From: Peromyscus leucopus
Taxonomy: Eukaryota; Chordata; Mammalia; Rodentia; Cricetidae
Assembly (NCBI RefSeq): GCF_004664715.2
Contig: NC_051071.1
Span: 2,001,501-2,065,500, forward strand
Direction: 5' to 3'
Length of the DNA: 64,000 bases
The notes beneath the pieces are model-generated. The model did not search any database and was not told the origin of the DNA. It worked only from the letters and a program-made list of their open reading frames with translations. Positions within the stretch are counted from its first letter, which is position 1, and each line of letters begins with the position of its first letter. Shown here piece by piece: positions 21,889 through 33,779 of this stretch. The position numbers and the translations under genes were made by a program.

Positions 21889-21990
21889 GTTTTTTGTTTT
21901 TGTTTTTGTTTTCCCCAGAGCTGAGGACCAAACCCAGGGCCTTGCACTTGCTAGGCAAGCGCTCTACCACGGAGCTAAATCCCCAACCCC
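21889..21990 (-). repeat. ID SINE (inverted)
   Basis: Reverse ID: CAGAGCTGAGGACCAAACCC, CTTGCTAGGCAAGCGCTC and GAGCTAAATCCCCAACCCC, preceded by a T-rich tail. A short duplication TTGAGT lies at 21878-21883 and 21991-21996. Confidence 0.93.
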
Positions 21991-21996
21991 TTGAGT

Positions 21997-22430
21997 GGCT
22001 TTATACTCTCCGAACACACCTGCTGGTTCTATTGTTTCCTGAGAACTTGCTGTGCTGAGGTGAACTTGGCCTTCTTAAACTGCAGCCTTCCACCCCCAAG
22101 GCTTTCATTATTTGTGTGCTCTGGAGCAGAATCTCTGTCCTGGAGAGAACTGATAGCCAGTGGATGGTTTCAGTGGCCCTAGCCCAGCCCTGGGGGTGGT
22201 GGAGACAGCTATGGCTGTCTTTGTAATAGGGAGCGATTGGGTGTGAGTTAACTTTGGGTGAGACTCCCAACTATGATAGGAAAGGTTGCTTTCCTGAAGG
22301 TAAGGTGGCCAGGTGTTCCAATTGAAGAAAATGAGGGATATTATAAAACATTAAAGGATGGACTTAAAAAAAATGTATTTATTCATTGTGTGTATGTGCC
22401 AAATGACTGACTCCCAGGTTTTTTTTTTTT
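21997..22430. other. Unique intronic DNA
   Basis: Nothing recognised apart from a poly-A/AT stretch near 22360 and a poly-T run at 22418-22432. Confidence 0.45.
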
Positions 22431-22435
22431 TAACT

Positions 22436-22555
22436 CTTCCGGAAGGGCGGGGCAGAGAGCAGGGAAGGGGCGTGGCCCAGAGAGGCGGGCTGAGAGTGGG
22501 ACTTCTGACTTTAAAAGTCAGACCGGAAGTCAGGCCGTGTGTACCGGAAGTAGAA
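22436..22555 (+). promoter_or_regulatory. ETS/Sp1-rich, palindrome-containing promoter-like island
   Basis: Three CCGGAAG ETS-type sites (22439-22445, 22523-22530, 22544-22551; the last two 21 bp apart, about two helical turns), a GC box GGGCGGGGC (22445-22453), a KLF-type GGGGCGTGG (22467-22475) and a near-perfect palindrome TCTGACTTTAAAAGTCAGA (22504-22522). CpG is enriched relative to the flanks. This resembles a TATA-less promoter or enhancer, or a fragment of an old LTR. No transcript evidence is available. Confidence 0.4.
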
Positions 22556-25425
22556 TCAATATGATAGGGCTGTTAGAGTTCATCGACTTCCTTCTCTCTT
22601 TAAAATTGCCTGAGGTTGAGTGGCCTGGCAGGGTGGAGGAGGCAGATGGACGGTGGGGTGCGGAGAGCAGGGTCCGAAGGCAGGTGGAGCCGGGCGCCCT
22701 GGTGGCCCAGAGGACCTGGCCCTGACGTAGGTAGTGGCTCTGGAGGCCACAAGGGTCGCTGGTGTGGGGGTGAGTGTTCCCTGCGTCATTCTGTCCTGCG
22801 AGGGTGGCTGTGCTTCGGGCTAATGCCTTCACCCCTCCAACAGTGCCAGGTCTCAGAGGCAACGCCCTGATAAAGAGGCCACAAGACAGTAAGAGCAGGA
22901 GCTGGGACCTGACCCAAGGTCTGGAGTGAAGTCTTGGCTCTTTTTCCTGCATTCTGCTCTGTCTAGGGAAGCCCCAGGGTTTCAGGGCCTCTGGGTCGGT
23001 GTTGGCATTCATCAAGAGCTTGCTGAGGCAGCCCTGACTGAGTGAGATGGGAGTAAAAACAGCTGAAGGGTGGGGCTGGAGGGTATGTATTTAGATCCTG
23101 CCTCCTGTGTACTTAGGGGCTAGATACATTCCCATTGACTTGGTGTACATCTGTGTGGTGAGGAGTGGACCAGATTGCCTTTCTTAAAGTCCAAACTCTG
23201 GGACCTGTGAATCCACAGCAGCGTCCCCTAAATATCTTTTTGCTTGGTAACATTGCTTGATATGTCTATCATTTCTTCCCCACCCAAAGTTCCTGTGTGG
23301 ATTCACAGTGCTGACAGAGTGCTGGCTGGCCCTAAGGTAGAGCCCATCTTCATGACAACAGGCTTGTGTCACCATGGTTATTTTACAATAGGCACCATTT
23401 CTTTCTGGCCTCAGTAGACATCAGTGTTGCTTCCAGGCTTACCCACTGAGGACACCAGGAAGGGAGCCCTGCTGCTTAGCAGGCCTGTGCTTCCATGCTG
23501 AGTTCATGGATCCTTCTAAAGTCATCTAACTTCATTGAGCCTCAGTTTCCCTGCTGATGGAGCTGGTAATCTCTGGCTGGGTGAGTCCCGGTGATGGGAC
23601 ACAGCTCTGCTTCCCCACCCTGCAGAGAGGTAGTCCACGGGACGACACAGAGCTTGGGAACTAGCTGAAGATGCTACCACAGTATCAGTGCTTCCTGAAT
23701 TCTCTGCTTGGGCTGTAAGTCTTGTCTTTCTTGACCTAACTGTTCGCATCTACGCCTCATCTCAGACACTTTCTTACTGTACCAAAGGCACAGCCTCCTC
23801 CCTGTCTTCCACTCCCCAGGGGCTGCCTTCTAGGCAGACCTCCATGTTGGTCCTGGAGCCATGGCTCTGAAGTATGAGGGATTTTTCTTTCCAGCCTCTG
23901 GGTGACTTTTTTTTTTTTGTTTGTTTAAGGTCAAGTTCAAACTTGTAGTGATATGTCGCAGGGTACAGGGTACATGTTCACCTCCATGCCTTTCATGTCA
24001 GCCTCAAGCAACAGCAGGGAGAATGTACTCCTAAGAACCCGAGTGGAACTTGGACTCTGCAGAGGCTTCCAAGCCGAGATATGGGTGCTCTGACGAATCT
24101 TAGGCCCAGCTGGGGAGACTATTAAAAGAAGAAGGGAGAAGTACAAGCAGGTTGTTTTTAAAATAAACTCACTGTTTTTTAAGGCTTGCTATAGGCAGTG
24201 AGTTGTGCCCTGACTGTTGCTGGGAGAGCATCAGGGCTGCAGGTTAGCTGTATTTGGATTGCTGTTACTGGAAAGATGCCCCCATAGAAGTGGCCTTAGC
24301 TGTGGGAGTCTTTTGTAATAGTTGTTTCTTTTCTTTCTTTTTTTTGTGAGGTCTTATGTTTTTGATGAGGTACATGTGCATGAGGTCCCTCCCTTCCAGG
24401 ATGCCTGACTCCATTTTGTTAAGGCTTTCTAAAAGTGATTCTGTGGTCAGTTTACAAACGTTGACACTCTCATTATGTGTGTGTATGCCCGCTGGCGGGG
24501 GCCACATCTGGTTTCAGAGAGGGCAGGGGTCTTGAGGGACCAAGGTGATCACTGTGTGACTGTTTAGCCTTTTAACCTCTTCAAGGCATTTCCGAAGCAC
24601 CTGTTCCTTTAATTGGGGAAAGCCTGTGCCTGAGAGGGCTGTCTTCTGCAGGTGTGGCAGAGAGCCACACCCTGGTAGCTGGCTGCCTTGTGTGCTCAGG
24701 GAGGTGTGTTAGGGCAGTGTTCATCTGGCTGGGCACAGCTGAGGCAGAGCTTGCCCAAGGCCAGCCTGGCTGGGGTGAGCCCTTGGCTGGGATCAAACTC
24801 CCCACTGCCACCTGTTCGTGGCGCATCTGGATGAACGGAACGCCTGGGGCTCCGGAGCATTTATGCTTCTAGGTATTATTGCCACAGTATTAGTGACTTC
24901 TCCTTGCCAAGACTGCAGACCTCACAGGAACAACTCAAGGGCAGACGGACTCACTTTGGCCCCTGGCTTGAGAGGCTGCAATCCATCATGGAGAAGGTGT
25001 GGTGCTGCCCCTCGGTGATAGGAGTGTGAGGTAATTGCTTATACCCTGGGGCATGCAGGAAGCTGAGACCTCTTGGAGGGAGGGCAGGGTTGTAATTCCC
25101 CCGGGGCCACACTCTAATGACCCACTTCCTCTGGCTAGGTCCTGCCTCCTGAGATTCCACAACCTCCCCAAACAGCACCACCAGCCTGCAACCCCATGTG
25201 TGTGCACGAACATGTTTGTGCACACGTGTGGGGGCATCTTACCGTCAAGCCGTAGCACACTGTGAAGGTTCAGAGTGACAGAATTAATCATCATATTGCA
25301 AACAGGAATAACAGCACATCGACCTGGGCTCCCTCTGCTCTGCTCCCCTTTGACACCGTCCGGGGCTCTGTGGAGGAGGCGCACACACTCAGAGAGATGG
25401 CGAGTCTCTTGTTGAATGCACACTT
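22556..25425. other. Unique intronic DNA
   Basis: 22610-22760 stays fairly CpG-rich. 23525-23575 resembles MIR (TTGAGCCTCAGTTTCCCTGC). Poly-T runs near 23907 and 24336. No gene recognised. Confidence 0.5.
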
Positions 25426-25429
25426 GAAA

Positions 25430-26043
25430 GTAATTTCATTGTGTATTCAGTGTGCATGTGCTGTGTCCCGTAAAGACGCTTTCATACATAGACTATTGTA
25501 CGTCTAGCCCACCCTCCACTCTTCCCCTCCCTTTCTCTCTTCCTCTCCCGAGTCTCCTCTGCCCCTCAGGCAGTTTCACTTCTACTTTCATGCCGTACCT
25601 ACACCGGTGACTTTGGGTGCTATACACAGTCTAGGAACCACAATTGACAACACATAGTTGTCAGTCCAAGACTAGTTGAATGCACTTAATGCGACCGTCT
25701 CCATTTGCCCCCCATTTCCTCGCAAATGACACAGCTTTGCCCTCTGTGGCTGAAAGCCATTCCACGTGTGTGCATATGGACAACTTTGAAAATCCCTCCC
25801 TGCGTTGGTGTTCGACACTCGGGCTGTTATGAAGTGCTGCAGTGGACAAGGGTGCGCAGGGATCTCTGTGGCATGCCGACGGAGTTCTTTGGGTAAATAC
25901 CAGGAGTGGTATCCGGGTTATATGGGAGACACAGTTTTAGTTTTTTGAGGAACTGATTTCCACCATGGTTTGGACTAGTTTACATTCCCACCAGCTGTGT
26001 GTAAGGATTCCCCTTTGTCCACACCTTTGACCGTTTTTTGTTC
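25430..26043 (-). repeat. L1 3' region fragment (inverted), part 1
   Basis: CACTTGAAAGTAATTTCATTG, TTTGGGTAAATACCAGGAG, TTTGAGGAACTGATTTCCAC and TTTACATTCCCACCAGCTGTG are hallmark antisense L1 3' sequence. The element continues after the B4 insertion. Confidence 0.85.
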
Positions 26044-26340
26044 TGTGTGTGTGTGTGTGTGTGTGTTTTAGTGTGTGTGTGTGTGTGTGTGTGTAGGACA
26101 GAGGAGGCCATCTAGTGTCCTGATATTCTTTCAGCACGGTGGCTTATTGAAGCTAGAGCCAGACTGGAGCCAGCCAGCTAACCCCAGCAATCCTCCTGCC
26201 TCTCCTTCTCTCCTTCGCACATCACTGAGGTTAGGTGGTATATGTGGCCATGCCCCGTTTTTTTTTCATTTGGGGGGCTAGGTGTCCAGACTGAGGTCTT
26301 CGGGCTTGCACAGCACCCCAGCTTCCTTCTCCCCCTCTTA
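26044..26340 (-). repeat. B4 SINE (inverted) with (TG)n, inserted in L1
   Basis: (TG)n at 26044-26094, then CAGCAATCCTCCTGCCTCTC, TATGTGGCCATGCCCCG and GACTGAGGTCTTCGGGCTTGC. Confidence 0.75.
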
Positions 26341-26763
26341 TTGTGTGTGGTTGTTTTCTTAGTGGCTGCCATTCTCCCCGGGGTGGTGTGGAACCTCAGT
26401 GGAGTTTGGATTTGCGTTTCTCGGGTGGCTGGTGAGGTTGAACAGTTTTTTTTTGGGGGGGGGGTGTTTATTGGCTCTTTGTTCTTCATCTTCTGAGAAC
26501 TGTCCTTCATTTCATCAGCCCATTTGTTGATAGGGTTGGTTAGCTTCTGTTTAGTTGTAAGTTCTCTGTATAGTCTACATAGTAATCCTTTGTCAGATGT
26601 CTAGCTGCCAAAGATTTTCTTCCGTTCCGTAGGCTGCCCTCCCCCCCCCCCACTGTTTCTTCTGCTGTGCGGAAGCTTCTGAAGTTAGTTAGTTGTTGGT
26701 CTCATTCCCTGACAACTGGAATCCCATTCAGGAAGTCCTTGCCTATGTCAAATCTTCTTCTTT
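26341..26763 (-). repeat. L1 fragment (inverted), part 2
   Basis: GGATTTGCGTTTCTCGGGTGG, ATTTGTTGATAGGGTTGG, GTAATCCTTTGTCAGATGTC and TGACAACTGGAATCCCATTC: antisense L1. A C12 run lies at 26639-26651. Confidence 0.85.
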
Positions 26764-26969
26764 TTAATAAAAATTATTTTAAATGTAGAGGTGTTTTGCC
26801 TGCACGTGACTGTGCACTTGTATGCTCCAGGAGACTAGAAGAGGGTGTTGGATCCCTGGAACTGGAGTCACAGATGGTTGGAAGCCAGCATGGGGGTGCT
26901 TGGCACTGAGCCCGGGTCCTCTGGAAGAGCAGCCAGTGCTCCTTACCCACTGAGCCATCTCTCCAGGCC
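26764..26969 (-). repeat. B2 SINE (inverted), inserted in L1
   Basis: TAGAGGTGTTTTGCCTGCAC, CTGGAACTGGAGTCACAGAT, GGTCCTCTGGAAGAGCAGCC and ACTGAGCCATCTCTCCAGG. Confidence 0.92.
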
Positions 26970-27190
26970 ACCGATGCCGAGTCTCTAGGTCTGGTCTCTG
27001 GTTTTCCCTCTGTCATTTGTTTCAAGTCTCTTCGTAGTCTGTGGTCTTTTTGGAGCTGATTTTCGTACAAGGCTAGAGACAGGGATCTAGTTTCATTCTT
27101 CTCTGTGTGGACATCCAGTTTCCCTGGCACCCATAGTTGAAGATGCTATTTATGTTTTTCTCCAACTTACGTTTTTCGCATCTTTGCTAA
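26970..27190 (-). repeat. L1 fragment (inverted), part 3
   Basis: Continues the L1 after the B2: TTTGGAGCTGATTTTCGTAC, GAGACAGGGATCTAGTTTC and CATAGTTGAAGATGCTATTT. Confidence 0.8.
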
Positions 27191-27224
27191 AAATCAGATG
27201 GCTTTAGCTGTGTGGGTTTGTATA

Positions 27225-27396
27225 CGGACCTGCTATTATTTTTAAATTGTTCTTTTATAATTTCATACATATATCTATAAAATGTACTTAGAGCCTGTTC
27301 CCCTTTACAATCCTCATCCCCTTCCTCCTCCTCTTGAACCTCCTCTTCTTTCCAAGTCTCCTTACTTTCAATTCTGTGTGTGTGTGTGCGTGTGTG

Positions 27397-27444
<48 letters not shown>

Positions 27445-27794
27445 ACTACATTTAATAAGGGTGGCCTGTATGAGTATGGATGGCGGTTATTTACTTGATG
27501 AATAACAACTTGCCAGTAACTACACCAAGGGGAATATGACTCCCTCCCGGCAGCCATTAATTACCTCTAGCTCCTTGGGGAGGGGTGAAGCTGTGTGAGC
27601 ATCTCCCCATCTGTGCTGGAATGTTGGTGGGTCTAGTCTGGTGTCGGTAGCCACTATGGCCCTGAGCTCAAAGGTTCAACGGTCAAGTCATGTCCGGAAG
27701 ACAGTGTTTCATGACACTCCTCCCTGTCCTCTGCAGTTTCTTACATCCCCTCCGCCCCCTTTCTGCAGACTTCTCCTAGCCTTTGAGGGGGTGA
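27225..27794 (-). repeat. L1 3' UTR fragment (Lx-like, inverted)
   Basis: TTATAATTTCATACATATATC, CAGCCATTAATTACCTCTAGC, GTCATGTCCGGAAGACAGTG and TTTCTTACATCCCCTCCGCC. Same segment as 14385-14900. Interrupted by (TG)n at 27375-27441 and by the solo LTR at 27795. Confidence 0.7.
27375..27441 (+). repeat. (TG)n microsatellite
   Basis: About 33 TG units with CG and CA interruptions. Confidence 0.96.
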
Positions 27795-28323
27795 TGTGGT
27801 GGTATTGTGTTCCCCAAAATATTGTGTACTCTAATAAATTTATCTGGGTTCAGAGAACAGACAGCTACTAAATACAAAGGCTAGAAAATGGTGGCACTCA
27901 CACCTTTAATCCTAGCATTCCAGAGATAGAAATCCATCTGGATCTCTGTGAGTTCAAGGCCACATTGGAAATAGCCAAGCATGGTGACACACACCTTTTA
28001 TCCCAGAAAGCCAGCCTTTAATCCCAGGGAGTGGTGGTAGAAAGCAGAAAGATATATAAGGCGTGAGGACCAGAAACTAGCAGCATTTGGCTGGTTAAGC
28101 ATGTGGCTGGTTAAGCTTCAGGCTTTCGAGCAGCACAGTTCAGCTGAGAGCCATTCTGGATGAGGACACAGAAGCTTCCAGTCTGAGGAAACAGGACCAG
28201 CTGAGGAATTGGCAAGGTGAGATAGCTGTGGCTTGTTCTGTCTCTCTGATCTTCCAGCATTGACCCCAATAACTGGCCTCGGGTTTGATTTTATTAATAA
28301 GAACTTTTAAGATTCCTGCTACA
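27795..28323 (+). mobile_element. Solo LTR (mys-type endogenous retrovirus), 529 bp
   Basis: Starts TGTGGTGGTATTGTGTTCC and ends TTCCTGCTACA (TG...CA). It has a perfect 6-bp target duplication GGGTGA at 27789-27794 and 28324-28329. Internal marks: GGCACTCACACCTTTAATCC, ATATATAAGGCGTGAGGACC (TATA-like near 28051) and TATTAATAAGAAC near 28293. It is inserted in an L1 3' UTR fragment. No proviral interior is present. The B1-like phrases inside it belong to the LTR itself. Confidence 0.9.
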
Positions 28324-28329
28324 GGGTGA

Positions 28330-29057
28330 CACAGATGTCCAGTTTGAGGGCCGAGCACTCAACAGTTATTCTCAGCATGTTGTGGGTCCTCTGTGATCGC
28401 ATGCTGTATTGTCGCCATGGCTCTGCAGGGTGACTTGACCTCAGGTGTGCTGTCCCAGCCTCCTTCCTGCATCTGTTCAAGATGGTGTCTCCCAGCGAGG
28501 CGCCCGGATGCCTGCTCTGGAGCTCACATGCTTGTGCCCTGGTGTGATCACATATGAGCCGTGTGACTTTGGGGACATTCGTCTGTCTCTCTGAGCCTCC
28601 TTGGCCTCAGCAGTCCTCTGCAGAACAACAAGCGCCCTGCCTGTCAGTGTCGCTGCCTGGATTGTCCTCGCTTCAGCCTCTGAGGCGGTTTAAGAGGACT
28701 TGTAATAGGGGCCGTGTGAGGGGGCCTTCTCCAGGCATTTGGGTCTGTCCTCGGGGAGGGAGGAGAGAAAGGCACAGTCTGCATCTAACCGTCTTCTGCT
28801 GCACAGAAGGCAGTGGCACCTGCCTAGGTCAAGGGACACTGGACCAGAACTCACTGTGGTTCCCAGGGGTCCAGGGGGCAGGTGGCTGCGTGGATGCAAT
28901 GTGGGGGAGAAGTGGCAGGGGAGTAGCATAGGAGGGTGACAAAAGCAACTGCCACGGCCTAGCTGGGTGTCATGGTCTAGTTGAGGGCACTCCGGGCCCA
29001 GAAAGAGACAGAGGGATGAGCTAGGAGGGTCTCTTTTAGGAGCGCCTTGAGGTAAAC
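28330..29057. other. Unique intronic DNA
   Basis: 28555-28615 resembles MIR (GTGTGACTTTGGGGACATTC). Otherwise nothing recognised. Confidence 0.5.
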
Positions 29058-29079
29058 TGGAAGTGTGTTTATTTTATTA

Positions 29080-29128
<49 letters not shown>

Positions 29129-29302
29129 ATATGGAGGTGGGGGAAGCATGTGAGTGAGCACCTGCATCACAGCACATGTATGGAGGTCAGAGGACAACTT
29201 GGAAGGAGTTGGTTCTCTCCTACTGTGGGTTCCGGGAATTGAATGCAGTTCATCAGGCTTGTGTGGCAAATGCTTTTACCTGGCTGAGCCATCTTCCTAG
29301 TC
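29058..29302 (-). repeat. B2/B3-type SINE (inverted) with (TG)n
   Basis: TTTATTTTATTATTTG, (TG)n 29082-29126, GTATGGAGGTCAGAGGACAA, CTACTGTGGGTTCCGGGAAT and CCTGGCTGAGCCATCTTCC. Confidence 0.88.
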
Positions 29303-32300
29303 CCGAGAGTGTGCTTAACTGTTCTCCAAGAGGTTGTGAGGGAGTTCTGAGGCTTTGCAGATGTGGAAATTGAGGCCTGTAGCTGCTGTATGACCTTCTG
29401 TGCTAACCCAGATGGTCCAGAGATACATAGCCAAGTTCCTGGCTCTGAGCCGCACTTCCACATCCCAGGACAGGCCCATCATGCCTAGAGGCTTCTTGAG
29501 CATGGAACCTGGCATTAGCCCGGGGCTTGCAGTCACATTACTACTCATTTGTCAAAGGCCACAGTTGGCCTGATGGTACTGGCTATTCCCCTGTTGTCAT
29601 TATGTTCTGTGGGTCCGCTTAGCCATCCTGGGGACGTTTGTGGCTCAGAGTTGCACTGACAGACCGCTCTGAGGCCTGGGTCAGGGACAGCATCACTTCG
29701 TGATGTGGGACAATGTTGTGACATGTGGGCGGGGACAAGTGTATCATCAGTGGAAGAGTGTCTAGTGTTGGTAATTGTTCAGCTGTCCTTCAGTGTCTGG
29801 GGAACCAGTTCTACGAGGTGCTGAAATCCCACAGTGCTCCTGACGGGGCTGTGTGTGATGAAACCCGTGTGCACCCCACGAGCCTTTAGTCGTCTCCAGG
29901 TTTTGTGTGAAACTTGGTGCAGTGGAAGCCCATGCAGGGTGCTTGCTCCGACCCTGTTTTGTTCATTGAGCCAACAAGGAAAAGTTTATGTGTCAGTACA
30001 GAGGCAATTAAAAATACTTCTCTGTGGTTGGCTGAACGCACAGATGTGGAACCCACTGTCATGGCGGGGCGGGGGGGGGCAGGATGGACTATTTTGTGAT
30101 TTTATATCATCCTTGGTCTTAAGATCAAAGTCACAGCGTTCAGGATGAGAAGTCACATGTCTGTGACTTGAAAGAGATTCATAAAAATAGACATTCTGTG
30201 CAGAAATGAATCTTCATAGGCGAGGGAAGCAGCTGTGAAGAAATGTGGGCATTCGGGGCCTCCAGATGTAGGGATGGGAAGTTCATTTACTGTTCTAGAA
30301 AATTCTTTGTAGCGTTTGAAGTTTATTGAAGTAAGTTTTAAAAATGTGTTCCTGGGAGCAAAAAAATCCTGGAGACATGGTTGCTATGTCCCCCGATCCA
30401 TCCCTACAGTCTCCCCTCCAGGTCTCAATCACATTGAGGGTTTGAAGAGGTAGCATCCACATTCCTTCCTGGGTGGCTCCTTGGGGACCAGCACTGGTGT
30501 GAAGGCAGGAGCTTCTGACTTTCACCCTCTCTGTAGAGACAGCACCATTTTCAGAATGTCTGTGTTGAGACTCTCAGATTTTCATTTTCTTCTCCATTTT
30601 CCTTCAGTGTTTTTGCTAACACATGTTTATTGAATATTTCACATGGGTTGGGCCAGGACTTACAACAGAGCAGCAGCCAGCTTTGCTGACGTCATAACAA
30701 GTGGAATAGACACCCATGTTAGGGGCTTCAACCCATGCGGAAAATTGCGGTCATCCTGTGGCCTGAGTCCTGTCCCCAACACCAACCACCCGGCACAGAT
30801 TCACTAAGGAAGCCAGCCCAAGGACAGCCAAGGCTCTGCCCAGAAAATCAATTGCTGCTACTGCCTGGAGGGTCATAGTTCTCTTCTCTGGACCACTGTA
30901 CTGAGGGACATGTGAATAGCATGCTCCTTTACATGTTGGAGAGAGTAAAGGGTCCTAGCCTCCAAGGGGTGCAGATGGCTGATGACAGATTTGATGGGGT
31001 CAGTTGTGGGGCTGTAAAAAAATGAACAGGATGCCTTTCCTTTGTCCCCAGGCCTGTCCCTGTGGGAAGCCAATGCCGAGTGGGACCTTCCCAACCTTGG
31101 GGGACATGTGCAGACATGCAGATTCATCTCAAAGGGTGTGAGGCTGGATTTCTTCTTTTTGTCATTTGTCCCTTGTGACCCTGGTGGACCTCCCAGGAGA
31201 CTGGGTGAAGATTTGCCTCTTCCAGGGAGTCCAGGCCCTGAACTCCATGCAGTTGTTGTGAGCTAGCTCTCAAGTGCAGGGAGCAGCGACTGTCCTTACT
31301 CCGTCTGCACGGTGGATCTGGGTATGCTGGGGATAGGCCATGGGGTTCAGGGGGGAAGTGAAGGGTTTGGGAGGTGAGAGACCCACTGAATAAGAGCCTG
31401 CCAAGAACGTGGCTTTCTTCTCCAAGCTCTGAGCCCTGGGGACAGTGGAAGCAAAAAGTCACTTTGGGGAGCATGTCTTTGGCCATCCTGGGACTCCTAT
31501 GTCCTGACATTGGTGATCTGTGTGGGCTGGGCTGGCAGGAGGCAACTCGTGGATGGGCCAAGGGTGGACCTCTCTCCTCCCCAGAGTTTAGAACAGTGGT
31601 ATCTGACATGATGGAAGGGAGGCCACGCCAGGGCCAGAGCAACCTGGGTTTATATGTGGGCCTGCTCTGTGCTCTTTCTTGGTCAGGCCTATCTTATGGG
31701 AGATGCTGTTTCCTTCATCTGGGGCGTATTGGTTATGTGCAGATCATCAGGTCAGCACCAAGAGACAGGCCACTGCCCCTAGAGGGAAATGAAAGGTTGG
31801 TGGAATGTTCAGCGTCGGGGGGTGGGGTGGGGCGGTGGTGGCTTTCTGGCCAGTGGAATCAACAGTGGCCTTTGCTCTGAGCAGCTTTCCAACACGTCTC
31901 CACCCCACCCCCATATGTGAGAGCAGAGGGCGCGGGGCGCTCCAGCATTGAGGCTGTAGAGAGCAGAGACACAGCGGTGTTTTCTAGGGCTTGCCTTTGA
32001 GAGACAGGAGCTGGGACTTCCTGGTGGCATCTGTGTGCCTGTGTTTGTGTGCATGGAGGAGTGATTATGGCCCTTTGGGAGCCTGCGGATAGCAGTGCAG
32101 TATCCACTTTTCTGTCGTTATTAATGATAAATTCCAGTGCTGTTCAGTTATTGAATGTCGGCATAGCTTTGCAAGAACATTCCAGATAAGCATCACCACT
32201 TAATAGAGGCATGGGCAGAGTCACACAGTGACTTTGTAAACTCAGGGCTCGTGACGCAATCACCAGATGAGCTCTGACTCCTGGATCTGTCCTGGGGATA

Positions 32301-32523
32301 CAGTTGGAGTCTTGGGGTGAGAGAGGTCTGGACCTGCCACCTGGTTGGGTGAATCAGCGCAATTTAATATGTGAGGGTTTTACCTTTATTCTCTTGGCCT
32401 TCCATATGGAACCATGTCCATCCTGACAGGGTAGACATGGTTGTGTCACAGCAGGCTCTGCAGAAGTTCTCCATCCTCCTGCCTCCGCCTCCTACATGCT
32501 GGGGTGACCTGAATGGCCGTGGA
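29303..32523. other. Long unique intronic block
   Basis: 29350-29420 and 32195-32260 resemble MIR pieces. 31816-31838 is G-rich (GGGGGGTGGGGTGGGGCGG) with quadruplex potential. No SINE of young age and no gene. Frames of up to 172 codons lack recognisable motifs. Confidence 0.5.
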
Positions 32524-32525
32524 TT

Positions 32526-32706
32526 TCTGAAAATGTGTTATTGTGTGTGTGGAGGGGGTGGTGCATGTACCGTGACACATGGGTAGAGGTCAGAGGACAA
32601 CTCTGGAGTCCGTTGTCTTCTTCCACATTTACATGGGCTCTAGGGATGAAGCTTAGGTCTCCAGGCTTGCCAGGCAAACAGATTTCCCTGCTTAGTCATC
32701 TCCTGG
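32526..32706 (-). repeat. B3-type SINE (inverted)
   Basis: GGGTAGAGGTCAGAGGACAA, CTAGGGATGAAGCTTAGGTC and GCTTAGTCATCTCCTGGGCC. Confidence 0.8.
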
Positions 32707-32742
32707 GCCTGGTGGTGCTGTTTTGCTGTGGTGATGACTGAA

Positions 32743-32832
32743 GTGCCGGTGCTGATGGTGATGTTGATAGTGATACTGATGCTGATGCTGATGGTGATGC
32801 TGGTGGTGATGCTGGTGGTGATGGTGATGGGA
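32743..32832 (+). repeat. Degenerate (GAT/GGT)n trinucleotide-type repeat
   Basis: GTGATGTTGATAGTGATACTGATG... with TGATGC and TGGTGA variants over about 90 bp. It creates a His/Ile-rich apparent frame on the minus strand. Confidence 0.9.
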
Positions 32833-32839
32833 ATGGAGG

Positions 32840-33720
32840 TAAGGAGGGTAGGGTGAAGATTGTGTGCTCTCAGCCTGCTGTGACACCCCACCCATGGTGA
32901 GATTACCAGTCCCAGTCTCCCTCCCCTCTTGCTGGTGGTGGGTAAGCTCTTTGGAGAGGGGCCTGTGGGACGCTCCCTTCTATCATTATCCTCTGGGATG
33001 GTGTGACCTCTGTAGACATAGTAAACCTCCTTTGAGCTTGTTTTCCATCTAGGAAGTGGAAAAGGTAAAGGACAGTCGTGCGCCACTTAACATGCTCAGA
33101 GAGATGATGCACTGTTAGGCGAGAACATCACAGAATAGTTCCACGGATGAGGCAGCTACAGCATCGCCTGGACGTAGGATCTCAGGGGACCACTGCGCAT
33201 GCATGCCCATCTGCCATTGGTCACACTGTCATTATCGAGTACATGACCACGCTTGCTACTGGGCAGCTGTTCATTGACAAGAGATGCCAGCTGAGGGTGG
33301 GTCTGCGGGTCTAAAGCTCAGCACAGTCCTAGGTGGGCGTCCTGTGGTTGGAGCTTTGAGGGAGATAGCTGCCCTCCTGTGCTGTGTTTAGGTGGTCAGT
33401 CTGGGTAGGGAGTCGCTGCTGTCTGGCCTTGCTGTTGAGGCCTGGCAGCTGGCCTGCCTTGCTGGATTGCTCTACTGTCTTTACCTCTCCAGCTGTGACT
33501 CTCCGCAGCCTCCCAGCACTGCCTCCTACTGTACCCTGTACCCCACTGTCGCTCTTTACACATCTGTCTCCTCTGCCCCCTCTCCAGGCTGTGACTCTGT
33601 TTATGTCTCCACACGGTTGGGTGACAGTGAGTTTGGCCAGCTCCAGGCTGGTTAAGTTGTCCAGGACAGGAGCTCTGGCTTGCCTGCCTGACAGTAAAAA
33701 GTCACTTGAAAATAAATCTT
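32840..33720. other. Unique intronic DNA
   Basis: Nothing recognised with confidence. Confidence 0.4.

Positions 33721-33721
<1 letters not shown>

Positions 33722-33774
<53 letters not shown>
33722..33774 (+). repeat. (AC)n microsatellite
   Basis: About 26 AC units. Confidence 0.97.
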
Positions 33775-33777
<3 letters not shown>

Positions 33778-33779
33778 TC

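Noticed and set aside
21889..21990. Possible tRNA or BC1-type RNA gene
   Set aside because: This and the copies at 19344 and 49899 are ID SINEs with tails and target duplications. Their tRNA-like heads lack a full cloverleaf and they are dispersed repeats, so no tRNA gene is called.
32692..32895. His-rich frame on the minus strand
   Set aside because: Produced by the degenerate GAT/GGT repeat at 32743-32832.
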